From assembly GCA_016791445.1 (NCBI GenBank), contig JAEUMP010000005.1:5001-69000 (forward strand): a stretch of 64,000 nucleotides of DNA, read 5' to 3'. A program made the position numbers and the translations under genes. This stretch comes from Hyphomonadaceae bacterium (lineage in GTDB: Bacteria; Pseudomonadota; Alphaproteobacteria; Caulobacterales; Aquidulcibacteraceae). Positions 8,866 to 16,058 of this stretch are shown one piece after another. The notes under the pieces were generated by a model. The model worked only from the letters and a program-made list of their open reading frames with translations, was not told the origin of the DNA and did not search any database. How positions within the stretch are numbered: position 1 is the first letter of the stretch; each line of letters opens with the position of its first letter.

Positions 8866-8877
8866 GGGACGAACGCC

Positions 8878-9975
8878 ATGTTCACGCTGACCGACGAACA
8901 CCGCATGCTGCAGGACTCCGCGCGCGACTTCGTGCGCGACAAGCTGCCCGTCGCCGTGCTGCGCGGCGTCCGCGACTCGAAGAACGCCGACGGCTTCGAC
9001 CGTGCGCTCTGGGCTGAAATGGCCGCGATGGGCTGGACCGGCATCATCGTGCCGGAAGCGCACGGCGGCGCGGGCCTCGGCTATCGCGGTCTCGGACTTG
9101 TGCTTGAGGAAACCGGACGCACGCTGGCGCCGTCCCCGCTTCTGTCGACGGCGATGATCGGCGCAACGGCGCTGGTGCGCGGTGGTTCCGAGGCGATGCG
9201 TGCGACGTGGCTGCCGAAGATCGCCGATGGTTCGGCCATCGTCGCCCTCGCCGTCGATGAAGGCGCCCACCATGCCCCGGCCAAGACGAAGCTGACGGCG
9301 GACGGCGATGGCGACGCCGTGACGCTCAAAGGAGCGAAGGACTATGTTGCCGACGGCCAGACGGCCGATCTCCTGCTCGTCGTGGCGCGCGGCAAGGGCG
9401 GGCTCGTGCTGGTCGCGGTCGAAGCGAACGCCGTCGGCGTGACGCGCAAGACCTTGAAGACCGTCGACAGTCGCGGCGCCGCCGACATCACCTTCGACGG
9501 TGCGAAGGGCGTCGTGCTCGGCGACGAGAAGCTCGTCGAGCGGGTGCTCGATGCAGCGCGCATCGGGTTGGCCGCGGAAATGCTCGGCACCGCGACGCAG
9601 GGCTTCGAAATCACCGCGGAGTATCTCAAGACGCGCACGCAGTTCGGCCAGCTCATCGGCTCCTTCCAGGCGCTGCAGCATCGTGCGGGCAAGATGCTGG
9701 TCGATCTCGAACTGACGCGCAGCTGCGTGCTCGCTGCGCTGGCGGCGCTTGAGGAGGACCGCAAGGAGGTCGCCGAACTGGCCTCGCTTGCGAAGGCGCG
9801 CGCGGCCGAGACGCTCCACACGGTGTCGAACGAAATGGTGCAGATGCACGGCGGCATCGGCATGACCGATGCGCACGACAGCGGGCTCTACATGAAACGC
9901 GCGCGTGTCGCGGAGGCCCTTTACGGCAGCGCCGGCTTCCACCGTGACCGCTACGCGACTCTGCAGGGCTTCTGA
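8878..9975 (+). CDS. Acyl-CoA dehydrogenase family protein, short form
   Basis: A 365-residue acyl-CoA dehydrogenase-fold protein, somewhat shorter than the usual 380-400. The C-terminal HGGIGMTDAHDSGLYMKRA motif is typical of the smaller subunit type seen in paired actinobacterial and proteobacterial dehydrogenases; it has no EGGTSEI-type motif. It is the last gene of the run that begins with the 399-residue dehydrogenase at 6556. It may be a subunit of that enzyme or act alone on bulky acyl-CoAs. Confidence 0.9.
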   Translation: MFTLTDEHRMLQDSARDFVRDKLPVAVLRGVRDSKNADGFDRALWAEMAAMGWTGIIVPEAHGGAGLGYRGLGLVLEETGRTLAPSPLLSTAMIGATALVRGGSEAMRATWLPKIADGSAIVALAVDEGAHHAPAKTKLTADGDGDAVTLKGAKDYVADGQTADLLLVVARGKGGLVLVAVEANAVGVTRKTLKTVDSRGAADITFDGAKGVVLGDEKLVERVLDAARIGLAAEMLGTATQGFEITAEYLKTRTQFGQLIGSFQALQHRAGKMLVDLELTRSCVLAALAALEEDRKEVAELASLAKARAAETLHTVSNEMVQMHGGIGMTDAHDSGLYMKRARVAEALYGSAGFHRDRYATLQGF

Positions 9976-10041
9976 GCGCGCGAACGGTTCGTTTCCGCCC
10001 GTGCGCTAGCGTGGCGGTCCAGCCGGGTCCATGTCGTGGGC

Positions 10042-10827
10042 ATGACCATGCCTGCCCTGTTCGTGAGCCACGGCTCGCCGATGATCGTGCTCGACCGGAG
10101 CCCCACGCGCGCCTTCCTTGAAGGCTATGGCGCGACGCTGCCGCGACCGAAGTCGATCCTTGTGGTCACCGCGCATTTCGAAACGGCGCAGCCCACGCTG
10201 ACGGCGGTCGCCCAGCCGCCGATGATCTACGACTTCGGCGGATTTCCCGAGGCGCTCTACCGGATGAACTACCCCGCGCCGGGCGCGCCCGCGCTGGCCA
10301 TGCGCGCGGCGGAGCTTCTGCAGGCGGCGGGCTTCGCGCCGCGCATCGACGACTCCCGCGGATTCGATCACGGGACCTGGACGCCGCTGAAGTTGCTCTA
10401 TCCCGACGCCGACATTCCTGTCGTGCAGCTGTCGGTTAGTCCGCAGCGCGATGCGCGGTGGCATTTCCAACTTGGCGAAGCACTCTCACCTCTGCGCGAG
10501 GAGGGCGTGCTGATCATCGGATCGGGATCATTGACGCACGATCTTTCGGCATTCTTCGGCAGAAGGCCGCCAGGCGGTCCTTCACCGAAGGCGTATGCGG
10601 CGGCGTTCGCGGCGTGGATGGCGGAAAAGATAGAAAGCGACCGGATCGACGATGTGCTCGATTGGGAGGTAGGCGCCCCGGAAGCGCTGCGCAACCACCC
10701 GACGCCGGAACATATCCTGCCGCTCTTCGTCGCGCTTGGCGCAGGCGGGCCGCATCGACGGCGCATCCATCAGGCGATGGACCACGACGTACTGTCCATG
10801 GACGCCTACGCGTTCGCCTCAGGCTGA
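10042..10827 (+). CDS. Class III extradiol ring-cleavage dioxygenase family protein (LigB/DODA type)
   Basis: A protein of about 261 residues in the LigB/DODA family, which includes YgiD-like proteins. Metal-binding histidines are visible in FVSHGSP (H10), VVTAHFE and FDHGTW, with a further catalytic histidine in GSGSLTHDL. The ATG at 10042 is used; the frame also opens with a GTG at 10036 and has another ATG at 10048. Family members use a non-haem metal ion to open catechol-type rings. Its 3' end overlaps the convergent histidine kinase gene by 22 bases. Confidence 0.87.
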   Translation: MTMPALFVSHGSPMIVLDRSPTRAFLEGYGATLPRPKSILVVTAHFETAQPTLTAVAQPPMIYDFGGFPEALYRMNYPAPGAPALAMRAAELLQAAGFAPRIDDSRGFDHGTWTPLKLLYPDADIPVVQLSVSPQRDARWHFQLGEALSPLREEGVLIIGSGSLTHDLSAFFGRRPPGGPSPKAYAAAFAAWMAEKIESDRIDDVLDWEVGAPEALRNHPTPEHILPLFVALGAGGPHRRRIHQAMDHDVLSMDAYAFASG

Positions 10828-12863
10828 GTGACGACGCGCGACACCGCTTCGGCGAGCTGCCGCAGATCGATGGGCTTGGCGACGACTTCGTTGGCGCCGT
10901 TGGCGATGAAGCGGCGATCATCCCCGGAAAGCGCGTGCGCGGTGACGACGACGATCGGCGTGCGGCCGCGCGGCCCGTCCAGCGCGCGAATGCGCTGCGT
11001 CGCCTCCTCGCCGTCCATCACGGGCATCTGGATGTCCATGACGATGAGTTCGAAATCATTGCGCGATGCGGCGGCGAGCGCCTCCACGCCCGTCTCCACG
11101 CTCATGACGTCAAAGCCGAGACTGGTCAGCATGGCCGAGAGCACGATGCGGCTCGTGGGGTTGTCTTCCGCAAGCAGCGCGTGCGCGTTGCCGGCCCCCG
11201 CCTTCCCTGCGGCCGGCGCAGCGGCGACGCCCACGGGGATCGAGAAGCTGAAGGCGGCGCCTTCGCCCGGCGCGCTCTCGACGGTGATCGTGCCGCCGAG
11301 CGCCTCCGTGGTTTCCTTCGCGACCGCGAGGCCGAGGCCCAATCCCGGCGAAGGCCGGTTTGCGTCGGTTTCGGTTTGCCGGAACGGCGCGAAGATGTCG
11401 GCCTGCTTTTCGGGCGGAATGCCGGGGCCCGTATCGCGAACGACGACGTGCAACGACGCCGGCGCCTCGGCCTTGGCGTCGAGCGTCGCCTCGATGATGA
11501 TTTCGCCTTTGGTGGTGGCCTCGACGGCGTTCGCGGCCAGCGCGAAGAGGATCTGACGCAGACGCGCCGGATCCGAGACGATCCACGCATTCTCCAGACC
11601 GCGCGCTTCCAGCCGCAACGCCACGCCGTTCCACTGCGCGCGGGGCGCGAAGATGGCGAGCGCGTCGTCGAACGGGCGGCGCGCTTCGAACGGCACGGGC
11701 CGCACGGAGACGCCCTCGCGATGCATCGCGGCGAACTCGACGAGATCCTCCACCACGGCCGCGAGCGTGCGCGCCGAGGATCGCACGAGATCGAGGCGAT
11801 CCTGCTGCGCGGCGGGCGCGTCTTCGAGATCGTGTGCGAGAAGATCGGCGGCGCCGATCACGCCGTTGAGCGGCGTGCGCAACTCATGCCCGATGCGTGA
11901 GAGGAAGAGCGTCTTGGCGCGGTCTGCGTCCTGCGCCCTGTCGCGAGCGGCGCGCAAGGTCGCGCTGAGCACGCCGACGAGGAGCGTGGCGCCCGCCATC
12001 GCGACGCACATCACCTGCAGGTCGAGCACCAGCGGACGATCGCCCTGGGCAAAGGGCCCGATCCCCGCCACCGTCAGCGCCGCGCCGGGCGCCAGCGCCA
12101 GCAGCGAACACGCCGCGGCACCGCTTGGGCCGTAGACAAAGGCCGCCCACATCAGCGCCGGCGCGACCAGCGCGAGATAGCCCGGATGGACGACGCCCGA
12201 CTCGCCGTTCCAGAACTCGGGGCCGACGAAAGCAAACACGCTTGAGCTGAGCACGGCGGCGAGAACGACGCCCGCCAGCGCCGGTCGCGCGCGCGCCCGC
12301 GCCCAGCGTTGCGCCCGTTCGCCGTCTGTCGCGGAAACGAGGAGCGCGCCCAGCGTGAAATGCGCGGCGGCGTCCCCGAGCATCCAGTTGAAGGCGGACT
12401 CCGGGAAGTTTGCGAACACCACCGGACCGAATCCCGCCCGCGCCGCGATGAAGGCGAAGATCATCGACCCCAACGGCGCCGTCAGCGCCGCCGTCATCCA
12501 GACCACGGCGGCGCGGGGGCGATCGAACGTGAACTGCGCGCCGCCGACGCGGCTCGCCGCCCATGCCAAGAGCCCCGCCTCGATGCAGTTGCCGATCGCG
12601 AGCACGGACCAGCCGAGTGCGGATTCCCCTGTGCGCAGCCAGCCGGCGACGCCGGCGGCGACGAGCGCGGTTCCGCAGAAGAGTGCGACCAGATCGCGGC
12701 GATGGATGCGCCGCAGCATCGCGACCGCGAGCACGGCGTTGGGAAACCACACGAGCGCGACATTGTCCGGCGCCATGCGCGGCGACAGGAGATCGAAGCT
12801 CGCGAGCACCCAGCTCGCGGCGATCGCCGCCGCCCAGATAACGTCGTTGCGCGTCAGCTGCAC
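10806..12863 (-). CDS. MASE1-domain hybrid sensor histidine kinase/response regulator
   Basis: A 685-residue membrane hybrid kinase. Residues 1-290 form a MASE1-type sensor with about eight membrane helices. A dimerisation domain follows, with the phospho-accepting H326 in SRIGHELRTPLNG. The ATPase domain has an N-box-like AANAVEATTKGE and G-boxes DTGPGIPP and GLGLGLAVAK. The C-terminal receiver domain has acidic HALLAEDN, the phospho-acceptor D610 in VMDIQMPVMDG and the KPID lysine motif. No cognate regulator or phosphotransfer gene is adjacent. MASE1 ligands are largely unknown. Confidence 0.93.
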   Translation of the reverse strand: MQLTRNDVIWAAAIAASWVLASFDLLSPRMAPDNVALVWFPNAVLAVAMLRRIHRRDLVALFCGTALVAAGVAGWLRTGESALGWSVLAIGNCIEAGLLAWAASRVGGAQFTFDRPRAAVVWMTAALTAPLGSMIFAFIAARAGFGPVVFANFPESAFNWMLGDAAAHFTLGALLVSATDGERAQRWARARARPALAGVVLAAVLSSSVFAFVGPEFWNGESGVVHPGYLALVAPALMWAAFVYGPSGAAACSLLALAPGAALTVAGIGPFAQGDRPLVLDLQVMCVAMAGATLLVGVLSATLRAARDRAQDADRAKTLFLSRIGHELRTPLNGVIGAADLLAHDLEDAPAAQQDRLDLVRSSARTLAAVVEDLVEFAAMHREGVSVRPVPFEARRPFDDALAIFAPRAQWNGVALRLEARGLENAWIVSDPARLRQILFALAANAVEATTKGEIIIEATLDAKAEAPASLHVVVRDTGPGIPPEKQADIFAPFRQTETDANRPSPGLGLGLAVAKETTEALGGTITVESAPGEGAAFSFSIPVGVAAAPAAGKAGAGNAHALLAEDNPTSRIVLSAMLTSLGFDVMSVETGVEALAAASRNDFELIVMDIQMPVMDGEEATQRIRALDGPRGRTPIVVVTAHALSGDDRRFIANGANEVVAKPIDLRQLAEAVSRVVTQPEANA

Positions 12864-12912
12864 CGGTCACCCCCACATCGCGCCACCGTAGCACGGCGCG
12901 GCGCCCGGCGCC

Positions 12913-13335
12913 TCAGTCGAAGTCGATTTTTCCGGCCCGACGGGACTTCAACGTTCCGTGCTTTGTCTTGGAGTCCATGCGCCGCTCCTGCGAGGCGCGG
13001 GTGGGACGCGTGGCCTTTCGGGGTTTCGGGCGTTCGGCGGCGCGGGCGACGAGATCGACGAGGCGGGCGATGGCGTCGGCCTTGTTGCGCTCCTGCGTGC
13101 GGAACTGGTCGGCGGTGAGCACGATGACGCCGTCCTTGGTGAGCCGCGAGCCCGCGAGGCGCGCGAGGCGCTCCTTCACATCGTCCGCCAGCGAAGGCGA
13201 GGCCGCCATGTCGAACCGCAGCTGCACGGCGGTGGAAACCTTGTTGACGTTCTGCCCGCCGGGCCCCGAGGCGCGGATGAAGCTCAACTCGATCTCGTCG
13301 TCGTCGAGGCTGATGGAGGGGGTGACGGGAATCAT
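12913..13335 (-). CDS. arfB: Alternative ribosome-rescue factor ArfB (peptidyl-tRNA hydrolase)
   Basis: A 140-residue protein that should release stalled ribosomes lacking a stop codon. The GGQ motif that hydrolyses the peptidyl-tRNA ester is at residues 26-28 within SGPGGQNVNK, and the C-terminal tail from about 100 is strongly basic (KPRKATRPTR, TKHGTLKSRR), as expected for insertion into the mRNA entry channel. Length fits ArfB/YaeJ rather than the longer RF1/RF2. It is a single gene downstream of the histidine kinase region. Confidence 0.93.
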   Translation of the reverse strand: MIPVTPSISLDDDEIELSFIRASGPGGQNVNKVSTAVQLRFDMAASPSLADDVKERLARLAGSRLTKDGVIVLTADQFRTQERNKADAIARLVDLVARAAERPKPRKATRPTRASQERRMDSKTKHGTLKSRRAGKIDFD

Positions 13336-13454
13336 CAGGGCATGGTGTGCAGGCGCGCGTTTAGAGAACGCTTAACGCATGCGCCGGCGCCCGCGGAATC
13401 GTCCCTTTCGAAAACGACGCCACGGCGGGTTGGACAGCGATGGAGCGAAAACGC

Positions 13455-13760
13455 TCAACAGAGCGCGGGCGCGGACCTCGCGGGATCAAGCTCACGCGCG
13501 AAGGCGCGGGCGCGGCGCCTGAAAAGACACAGGGCCTGCCCGTCCGCACGGTGCGAAGTGAAACCGAAGGCCCGCTCACACAACGGACCCGGCGCGCGCA
13601 ACGCATGAGAAGAGGACCGCCGGACGGCGTCGCGCGAGGTATTCCGACGGCGGGCGCGCGGCGCACTCGTCTCTGCGGGCGGAACCGGACGCGTCGACGC
13701 CGCCCGCAACGCGAGCAACCCTCCGACCGCCAGAACCAACACCACTAGAAACGCGAGCAC
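13455..13760 (-). CDS. Small membrane protein with upstream LexA box, copy 1
   Basis: A putative 101-residue protein starting with GTG at 13760, 4 bases after GGAGGG. The first 20 residues are one hydrophobic segment (LVVLVLAVGGLLA) followed by arginines, so a single membrane anchor with an arginine-rich tail is predicted. A second copy at 37813 shares the promoter region, LexA box, ribosome site, 25 of the first 31 residues and the later motif RAPGPLCERA. The cysteine-containing tail may instead be a spread DNA repeat read through by the frame. Caulobacter SidA is a tiny LexA-controlled membrane inhibitor of division; that is an analogy only. Confidence 0.5.
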   Translation of the reverse strand: MLAFLVVLVLAVGGLLALRAASTRPVPPAETSAPRARRRNTSRDAVRRSSSHALRAPGPLCERAFGFTSHRADGQALCLFRRRARAFARELDPARSAPALC

Positions 13761-13791
13761 ATCGCCCTCCGTTGAAAAACCTGCGCGCGTT

Positions 13792-13806
13792 GTTCTCTTT
13801 TTGTTC
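13792..13806 (-). promoter_or_regulatory. LexA (SOS) box upstream of small membrane ORF, copy 1
   Basis: GTTC-TCTTTTT-GTTC on the + strand, that is GAAC-N7-GAAC on the - strand, an exact match to the alphaproteobacterial LexA direct repeat. It lies about 30 bases before the GTG at 13760, next to a TATAAG that could be the -10 element. Confidence 0.8.
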
Positions 13807-13840
13807 TTATAGCGCAAGTGACGATTTGGACAGGTTCGCC

Positions 13841-13906
13841 GGAGCGCGGACGGCCTCGTCCGCGTACCCCTGTCTATGCTGACGCGGACGAGGCCGTCCG
13901 CGCTCC
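13841..13906. repeat. Perfect 25-bp inverted repeat
   Basis: 13841-13865 and 13882-13906 are exact reverse complements around a 16-base loop. The arms carry the core GGACGGCCTCGTCC. It would form a very stable hairpin and looks like a dispersed intergenic palindrome rather than a gene part. Confidence 0.9.
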
Positions 13907-13910
13907 GCTC

Positions 13911-13993
13911 GTAGGGTGGATTGAGCGGAGCGAAATCCACCATCAAGACGGCGAACACCCCGGTGGATTTCGCTCACGCTCAATCCACCCTAC
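13911..13993. repeat. Inverted repeat with GTAGGGTGGATTGAGCG ends
   Basis: The arms 13911-13941 and 13962-13993 are reverse complements apart from one inserted base; both ends read GTAGGGTGGATTGAGCG outward-in. Sequences of this kind are common dispersed intergenic repeats in proteobacteria. The right arm overlaps the last codons of the hypothetical gene ending at 13980. Confidence 0.88.
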
Positions 13994-14447
13994 GCGTTTC
14001 AACACATGAATCTGTACGTGAGATCTGCACAATAACATCAGGTGCGATGTAGCTGAGGCGCACACATCTTCCGTCTGCCAATTCTACAATGTCGGGGCTG
14101 GGAATTACTTGATTTATGAGCAGAAACGATTGCGCTCCGACAACCAGTTCGTTGCTGCCTTCTGACTTTCTTTGAAAAATCGCGTTTCCGGCCACTGTCA
14201 CCGCCTCGCCGTTATCAAATTGACGGCTCAACGATGCCAACTCAATCTGCCGAAGCACGAAATCTCGCAGCCCAAGGCCCAGAATGAGCAAGGCAACAAT
14301 GAGCACCGATGATCTGAGTGACGGACTTCTGCTAACCTGCATATTCCTTAAAGAATGAACACCCCAGATCGCTCCTCCACCGCCAACGAGGAGAACGAGC
14401 ACAAGATTGAAAATACCCCTGTCGGCTTCAGTTAGATCGAGCGTCAT
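13980..14447 (-). CDS. Hypothetical membrane protein of atypical base composition
   Basis: A 155-residue protein with two membrane segments (about 10-28 and 43-62) followed by a soluble domain containing two cysteines. The ATG at 14447 follows GAGGGGG. The reading frame is clearly richer in A and T than its neighbours, especially 14000-14350. It is the last gene of the run below hmgA and ends inside an intergenic palindrome. No family is recognised; the composition suggests recent acquisition. Confidence 0.65.
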   Translation of the reverse strand: MTLDLTEADRGIFNLVLVLLVGGGGAIWGVHSLRNMQVSRSPSLRSSVLIVALLILGLGLRDFVLRQIELASLSRQFDNGEAVTVAGNAIFQRKSEGSNELVVGAQSFLLINQVIPSPDIVELADGRCVRLSYIAPDVIVQISRTDSCVETRRVD

Positions 14448-14455
14448 ATACCCCC

Positions 14456-14560
14456 TCACCGCTCCCAGAACTTGAACGCCTGCAGGCCTTCGAACACCCA
14501 CTCCACCGGCGCGCCGAGCACCACGGTGATGACGACCAGCAGGATGAAGTTGATGCTCAT
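14456..14560 (-). CDS. Very small membrane protein (34 residues)
   Basis: A 34-residue open frame, MSINFILLVV at the start and LQAFKFWER at the end, with one hydrophobic segment. A GGGAAGAGGG lies about 8 bases before the ATG at 14560. It fills most of the gap between the genes on either side, on their strand, which supports it being real. No function can be assigned. Confidence 0.5.
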   Translation of the reverse strand: MSINFILLVVITVVLGAPVEWVFEGLQAFKFWER

Positions 14561-14580
14561 GCGCGCGCCCTCTTCCCCGC

Positions 14581-14928
14581 TTAGCCTGTCGCGGGGCGGC
14601 GCAGCAGGCTCCAGGCGATGACGCCTGCGCCGACGAGGCCCGCGGCGGCCAGCAGTGCGAGCCAGCCGCCCATCGTCGCCATGCCCACGGCCCAGCACGC
14701 GATAAACGCGATATTGGCCCAGCCGCTGCGGCGGAGGCGTCCACGCACCGGCTCGGGCGTTTCGTGAAAGGCGTAGCGCGCGTAGGCGCCGCCCGGCCAC
14801 CCGCGCCAGAGCGCGCGGAGTTTGAGCTTCACGTCGGTGGGCGCGGACTCCGTGCCGCGGAATTGTTCGACGAGGCTGACGACGAGCGCCGCAATGCCGA
14901 GCGCCCAGACGAGTTGCAGCGCGTTCAC
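14581..14928 (-). CDS. Small membrane protein, unknown function
   Basis: A 115-residue protein with an N-terminal membrane segment (about 3-19), a charged middle and two more membrane segments near the C-terminus. The GTG start at 14928 overlaps the stop of hmgA as GTGA and is preceded by GGAAGGGGAA, so the two genes are translationally coupled. It belongs to the tyrosine-degradation transcription unit by position, but nothing in the sequence says what it does there. Confidence 0.72.
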   Translation of the reverse strand: MNALQLVWALGIAALVVSLVEQFRGTESAPTDVKLKLRALWRGWPGGAYARYAFHETPEPVRGRLRRSGWANIAFIACWAVGMATMGGWLALLAAAGLVGAGVIAWSLLRRPATG

Positions 14929-16058
14929 TTCCCCTTCCAGCTGTCCACGTAGCCCGTCCATTCCACCGCACCCGCATCTTCGCCCACGTCCAGCGGATCG
15001 CGCGTGTCGATCATCACGGCGTATTCGTCGGTCGCGGGCTTGTCCTGCTTCAGCATTTTCGCGAGCGCCTTCGGGTGCGGGCCGTGCGTGAAGCCGCTCG
15101 GGTGGAACGTCATCATCCCGGCCTTGATGTTGTCGCGGCTGAAGAAGTCGCCGGCGTGGTAGAACAGCACTTCGTCGTAGTCGTCATTGTTGTGGAAGAA
15201 CGGGACCTTCAATGCGCCGGGATCGGTCTCGAAGGGCCGCGGGCAGAAGGTGCAGACGACAAAGCGGTCCGACAGGAAGGTCGTGTGCGCGCTCGGCGGC
15301 AGGTGATAGCGGTGCGAGACGAGGGGCCTGAGGTCCTTCACATTGATGCGCACGGGCGCGAGATCGCCGTGCCAGCCGACGACGTCGAGCGGGTTGTAGG
15401 GATAGGTCGCGGTGCTGACCTGCCCGCGTTTCTTGATGAGAACCTTCGTCTCACCGTCTTCCGCTTGATGCTGCCTGAACGCCTCGTCGATCTTCGGCGT
15501 GTCGAGCATGGCGGGATCGAAGAAGGCATGCGGACCGACGAGACCGCGATCGGGCATGGTGAAGTGCGTGTTGGTGGCCTGGATCATCAGCACGGTGAGC
15601 GGCGCGTTCGGCGCGATGCGCCACATGCAGCCGCGCGGTAGATAAACGTAATCGCCCGGCGACACCGCGAGATGGCCGTAGTCGCAATAGAGATGGCCGG
15701 AGCCCTCATGGATGAAGAGCAGCTGGTCGCCGTCGCCATTGCGCGCGAGGGCCGGCATTTCATGCGCGAGCTTCCAGAAGCGCACTTCGGTCGCCGCGTT
15801 GTGCAACACCACCGGCGCATCCCACGGCGAGGCCTGTGCTTCGTTCAGCCCGTTGAGATCGAACGCGCGCGGCCGCAGCGGCCCTTCGAAGTTCGACCAT
15901 CCCGTCGGCGGACGCGGGTGATGGAAGAAGGCGGCGGGGCCGAAGAAGCCCTCCTTGGACGCTTCACGCTCATAGGTGCCGTCCGGCATGTCCGCATGCG
16001 CCTGACGCGAATGCCTGCCTTCGGCGGCCTTCACCGGGATCCAGTTGCGCTTGCTCAT
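14925..16058 (-). CDS. hmgA: Homogentisate 1,2-dioxygenase
   Basis: A 377-residue cupin-fold ring-cleaving dioxygenase, the shorter bacterial form of the enzyme. It should open homogentisate to maleylacetoacetate with an Fe(II) centre. The metal-binding region is visible as NNDDYDEVLFYHAGDF and FHPSGFTHGPHPKAL (Glu and His ligands) near 290-335. The ATG at 16058 overlaps the isoaspartyl peptidase stop (ATGA). hpd lies two genes upstream on the same strand and makes the substrate, which strongly supports the call. Maleylacetoacetate isomerase and fumarylacetoacetase are not in the window. Confidence 0.9.
   Translation of the reverse strand: MSKRNWIPVKAAEGRHSRQAHADMPDGTYEREASKEGFFGPAAFFHHPRPPTGWSNFEGPLRPRAFDLNGLNEAQASPWDAPVVLHNAATEVRFWKLAHEMPALARNGDGDQLLFIHEGSGHLYCDYGHLAVSPGDYVYLPRGCMWRIAPNAPLTVLMIQATNTHFTMPDRGLVGPHAFFDPAMLDTPKIDEAFRQHQAEDGETKVLIKKRGQVSTATYPYNPLDVVGWHGDLAPVRINVKDLRPLVSHRYHLPPSAHTTFLSDRFVVCTFCPRPFETDPGALKVPFFHNNDDYDEVLFYHAGDFFSRDNIKAGMMTFHPSGFTHGPHPKALAKMLKQDKPATDEYAVMIDTRDPLDVGEDAGAVEWTGYVDSWKGK

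Noticed and set aside
13440-13748. A 102-residue + strand ORF opposite the first SOS ORF
   Set aside because: It is very Arg-rich, has no hydrophobic or domain signal, and the LexA box and ribosome site belong to the opposite strand.
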